This document shows positions 29,955 to 31,881 of a stretch of DNA of 31,881 nt, one piece after another (the stretch's first letter is position 1; each line of letters opens with the position of its first letter). The notes below the pieces were generated by a model. It was not told where the DNA came from. It saw only the letters and a program-made list of their open reading frames with translations, and ran no database searches. Origin of the DNA: JBEKHI01 sp050012355 (lineage in GTDB: Bacteria > Actinomycetota > Actinomycetes > Streptosporangiales > Streptosporangiaceae); NCBI GenBank assembly GCA_050012355.1, contig JBEKHI010000039.1, positions 1-31,881 of the forward strand, in the 5' to 3' direction. A program made the translations under genes and the position numbers.

Positions 29955-31015
29955 CGTGCCCCCAGGACCTTCTCCAGATCGTACGAAACCGGCTCTTCGA
30001 GCTGCGCGAACGTGCACGACGCCGGGTCTTTGTCGGGTCGCCACCTGACGAACTGCGCGGTATGCCGGAACCGGGGCCCCTCCATGTGGTCGTAACGCAC
30101 CTCGACCACGCGTTCTGGCCGCAGCGGGATGAACGACAGGTCCTTCCCGACGTTCCAGCGCGAATACTGGGAACTGCGCGGCGTCCGGGTGCCCTCCGAC
30201 TCCGACGCCCAGTTCCACGGATGCTGATCGAACGTGGTGACCAGCGGCTGCAACTCTTCGTACAAAGCGCGGCGGGTGGCCATCGGGAAGGCGCCGATCA
30301 CTCCCACGCTCGCGAGCGTCCCATCGGGCCGGTGCAGCCCGAGCAGTAGCGAGCCGATCGCCTCCGGGCCGCTCTTGTGCGGCCGGTAGCCGGCGACCAC
30401 GCAGTCGGCGGTCCGGTCATGCTTGACCTTCAGCATGACCCGCTTATCCGGCTCGTACAGCACCGACGGCGATTTCGCGATCAGCCCGTCAAGCCCCGCG
30501 CCCTCGAACTGGGCGAACCACTCGGCCGCCACCGCCCGGTCCCGGGTCGCGGGCGTCAGGTGCATCGGGGGAGCGACCCCCGCCAGCACCGACTCCAGCA
30601 CGTCCCGCCGTTCCGCGAACGGCTGCTCCATATACGAGGTGCCATCCAACGCCAGCAGGTCGAAGGCCACGAAGTGCGCGGGTGTCTGTTCACTCAGCAG
30701 GCGAACCCGGGACGCCGCCGGATGGATGCGCAACTGCAGCGCCTCAAAGTCCAGCCGGCCATTCACCGGGATCACGATTTCCCCGTCGATCACACAACGC
30801 GGCGGCAGCAGCTCAATGATCGCCGAGACCAGTTCGGGGAAGTAGCGGGTCATCGGCCGCTCGTTCCGCGACCCGATCTCCACCTCATCGCCGTCCCGGA
30901 ACACAACCGACCGGAACCCGTCCCACTTCGGCTCATAGATGTAGTCGCCGCTGGGTATTTCGCCTACTGGCTTCGCCAGCATCGGCGCTACCGGCGGCAT
31001 TACAGGAAGATCCAC
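29951..31015 (-). CDS. ligC: ATP-dependent DNA ligase, LigC type
   Basis: A 354-residue ATP-dependent ligase of the short LigC kind. The nucleophile is K30 in YEPKWDGFR (KxDG motif I). Motif III-like HFVAFDLLALDG, motif IV DGLIAKSP and motif V VMLKVKHDRTADCVV are present, followed by the OB-fold domain ending in EVRYDHMEGPRFRH. It starts at GTG 31015 behind GGAAGG. The ATGA overlap with the LigD polymerase gene indicates a two-gene end-joining operon. No Ku gene lies in this window. Confidence 0.93.
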   Translation of the reverse strand: MDLPVMPPVAPMLAKPVGEIPSGDYIYEPKWDGFRSVVFRDGDEVEIGSRNERPMTRYFPELVSAIIELLPPRCVIDGEIVIPVNGRLDFEALQLRIHPAASRVRLLSEQTPAHFVAFDLLALDGTSYMEQPFAERRDVLESVLAGVAPPMHLTPATRDRAVAAEWFAQFEGAGLDGLIAKSPSVLYEPDKRVMLKVKHDRTADCVVAGYRPHKSGPEAIGSLLLGLHRPDGTLASVGVIGAFPMATRRALYEELQPLVTTFDQHPWNWASESEGTRTPRSSQYSRWNVGKDLSFIPLRPERVVEVRYDHMEGPRFRHTAQFVRWRPDKDPASCTFAQLEEPVSYDLEKVLGAR

Positions 31016-31039
31016 ATGCCCTTCCTTCCCGCTCAGCGG

Positions 31040-31831
31040 TCAGGCGACCCACGCTTCGCTGCGGCGCCACAGTTCGGCGCCCAGCTCGGGAGTGGCCACC
31101 GGGCTGGCGGCTCGCTGGGCGCATTTGTCGTAGAAGAGACCGCTTTCGTCGGCCACCTCGTCCGAGGTGGCGCAGTAGACGGAGGTGCGCGCGCCTTCGG
31201 CGTTCGAGATCATGCGCCGAGTCATCAGCGGCCGCACCGGCCACGGCACCCGTCGCCAGATGTCCGACGCGACCACCCCCGGATGCAGTGCGTAGCTATG
31301 GAGGGCGGGGTAGCGGCGGGCCAGTTCCTGACTGAACAGGACGTTGCACAGCTTGGAAACGGCGTACTGCGGCATGCCGGTGATCGAATGGCCTGGCCGC
31401 TGCAAAGCGTCCCAGTTGATCCCTTTCGCTGAGTAATGCGCATCGCTGGAGACGTTCACGATCCGCCCACCGGACGCGCCGAGCCGGTCCAGCAGCAGCG
31501 TGGTCAGCAGAAAGTGCCCAAGATGATTTATCCCGAAATGTGGCTCAAATCCGTCGGCCGTGAGCCCCCGCGCGCCGGCGACGCCCGCGTTGTTGATCAG
31601 CACGTCCAGCGGCTCGTCAAGCTTCAGAAAGGAAGCGGCGCAGTCTCGCACCGAGTCCAGCGACGCCAGGTCAAGGTCCAGCACCCGGATGTCCCCGGTC
31701 CCGATCGACGCCGCGGCTGCCTCGGCCTTTTGCCGGTTGCGGCAGGCTATGAAGACCGGTCCGCGCGCAGCCAGGGACCGCGCCGTCTCTAGCCCGATCC
31801 CGGTGTTCGCGCCGGTGATGAAATAGTTCAT
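31040..31831 (-). CDS. Short-chain dehydrogenase/reductase
   Basis: A 263-residue classical SDR of the retinol-dehydrogenase/WWOX-like group. The cofactor motif is TGANTGIG (residues 6-13), followed by NNAG, the catalytic Ser in VNVSSDAH, and YAVSK with catalytic Tyr and Lys. The Arg/Lys after strand 2 (ACRNRQKAE) suggests NADP(H). Substrate unknown. It is 24 bp upstream of ligC on the same strand and could be cotranscribed, without an obvious functional link. No gene is seen from 31832 to the window end. Confidence 0.92.
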   Translation of the reverse strand: MNYFITGANTGIGLETARSLAARGPVFIACRNRQKAEAAAASIGTGDIRVLDLDLASLDSVRDCAASFLKLDEPLDVLINNAGVAGARGLTADGFEPHFGINHLGHFLLTTLLLDRLGASGGRIVNVSSDAHYSAKGINWDALQRPGHSITGMPQYAVSKLCNVLFSQELARRYPALHSYALHPGVVASDIWRRVPWPVRPLMTRRMISNAEGARTSVYCATSDEVADESGLFYDKCAQRAASPVATPELGAELWRRSEAWVA

Positions 31832-31881
31832 AGCATCGATTATCCGCCTGCGGCACGACCCGTGCCCCGGTCCCGGATCGT

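Noticed and set aside
29955..30218. 88-residue N-terminal extension of the LigD polymerase
   Set aside because: It reads antisense-like sequence out of frame across the ligC 3' end; the conserved start with ATGA coupling is at 29954.

Overview
The window comes from a high-GC (roughly 70%) actinomycete chromosome. The evidence is GC-rich codon use with long antisense shadow ORFs, Tat/Sec-exported enzymes, a LAL-type LuxR regulator, a membrane Ser/Thr kinase, an F420/LLM-type oxidoreductase, a split LigC/LigD-polymerase end-joining pair, a urease operon ordered ureA-B-C-F-G-D, and probable leaderless mRNAs. A soil filamentous actinomycete (Streptosporangiales or a relative) fits. The genus cannot be fixed from the sequence alone.

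Layout. 1-4388: a partial EamA transporter diverges from a CGNR zinc-finger gene. Next come an unusual RHH-HTH-RHH protein overlapping glpD, an SMP-30-type lactonase and a MmcQ/YjbR protein. 4389-8001: a repeat-bearing intergenic stretch, a Tat-exported GH64 beta-1,3-glucanase, and a TetR repressor divergent from an MFS exporter. Two perfect copies of a 17-bp operator lie between the last two. 8019-12060: an accessory island with locally lower GC. It holds an intact hipB, a decayed hipA, a membrane protein with an exported domain, and a Crp/Fnr - cyclase-like - TM - exported-domain polypeptide whose exported domain matches that of its neighbour. 11991-14670: an LLM oxidoreductase, a DUF1330-like fragment, a strong hairpin and a secreted delta-60-repeat protein. 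14857-20959: a LAL regulator, a methyltransferase, a receptor Ser/Thr kinase with a Cys-rich exported domain, then a scar (transposase remnant, palindrome array, 3' fragment of a secreted protein). 20996-24173: a methyltransferase, an exported serine hydrolase and a zinc alcohol dehydrogenase. 24075-28452: the urease operon. 28573-31831: an inverted repeat, LigD-type polymerase plus LigC-type ligase (overlapping by ATGA), and a short-chain dehydrogenase.

How parts work together. TetR/operators/MFS form an inducible efflux module. UreABC is the urease enzyme and UreFGD load nickel; no ureE is present, but UreG has a His-rich N-terminus. LigC and the LigD polymerase form an end-joining pair without Ku in this window. 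The most unusual locus is 9119-11871. There a cNMP-binding-like sensor, a winged HTH, a divergent class III cyclase-like domain, a TM helix and an exported domain lie in one frame, with a strong internal ribosome site. The next gene repeats the exported domain. This looks like a signalling cassette that I cannot assign to a known system.
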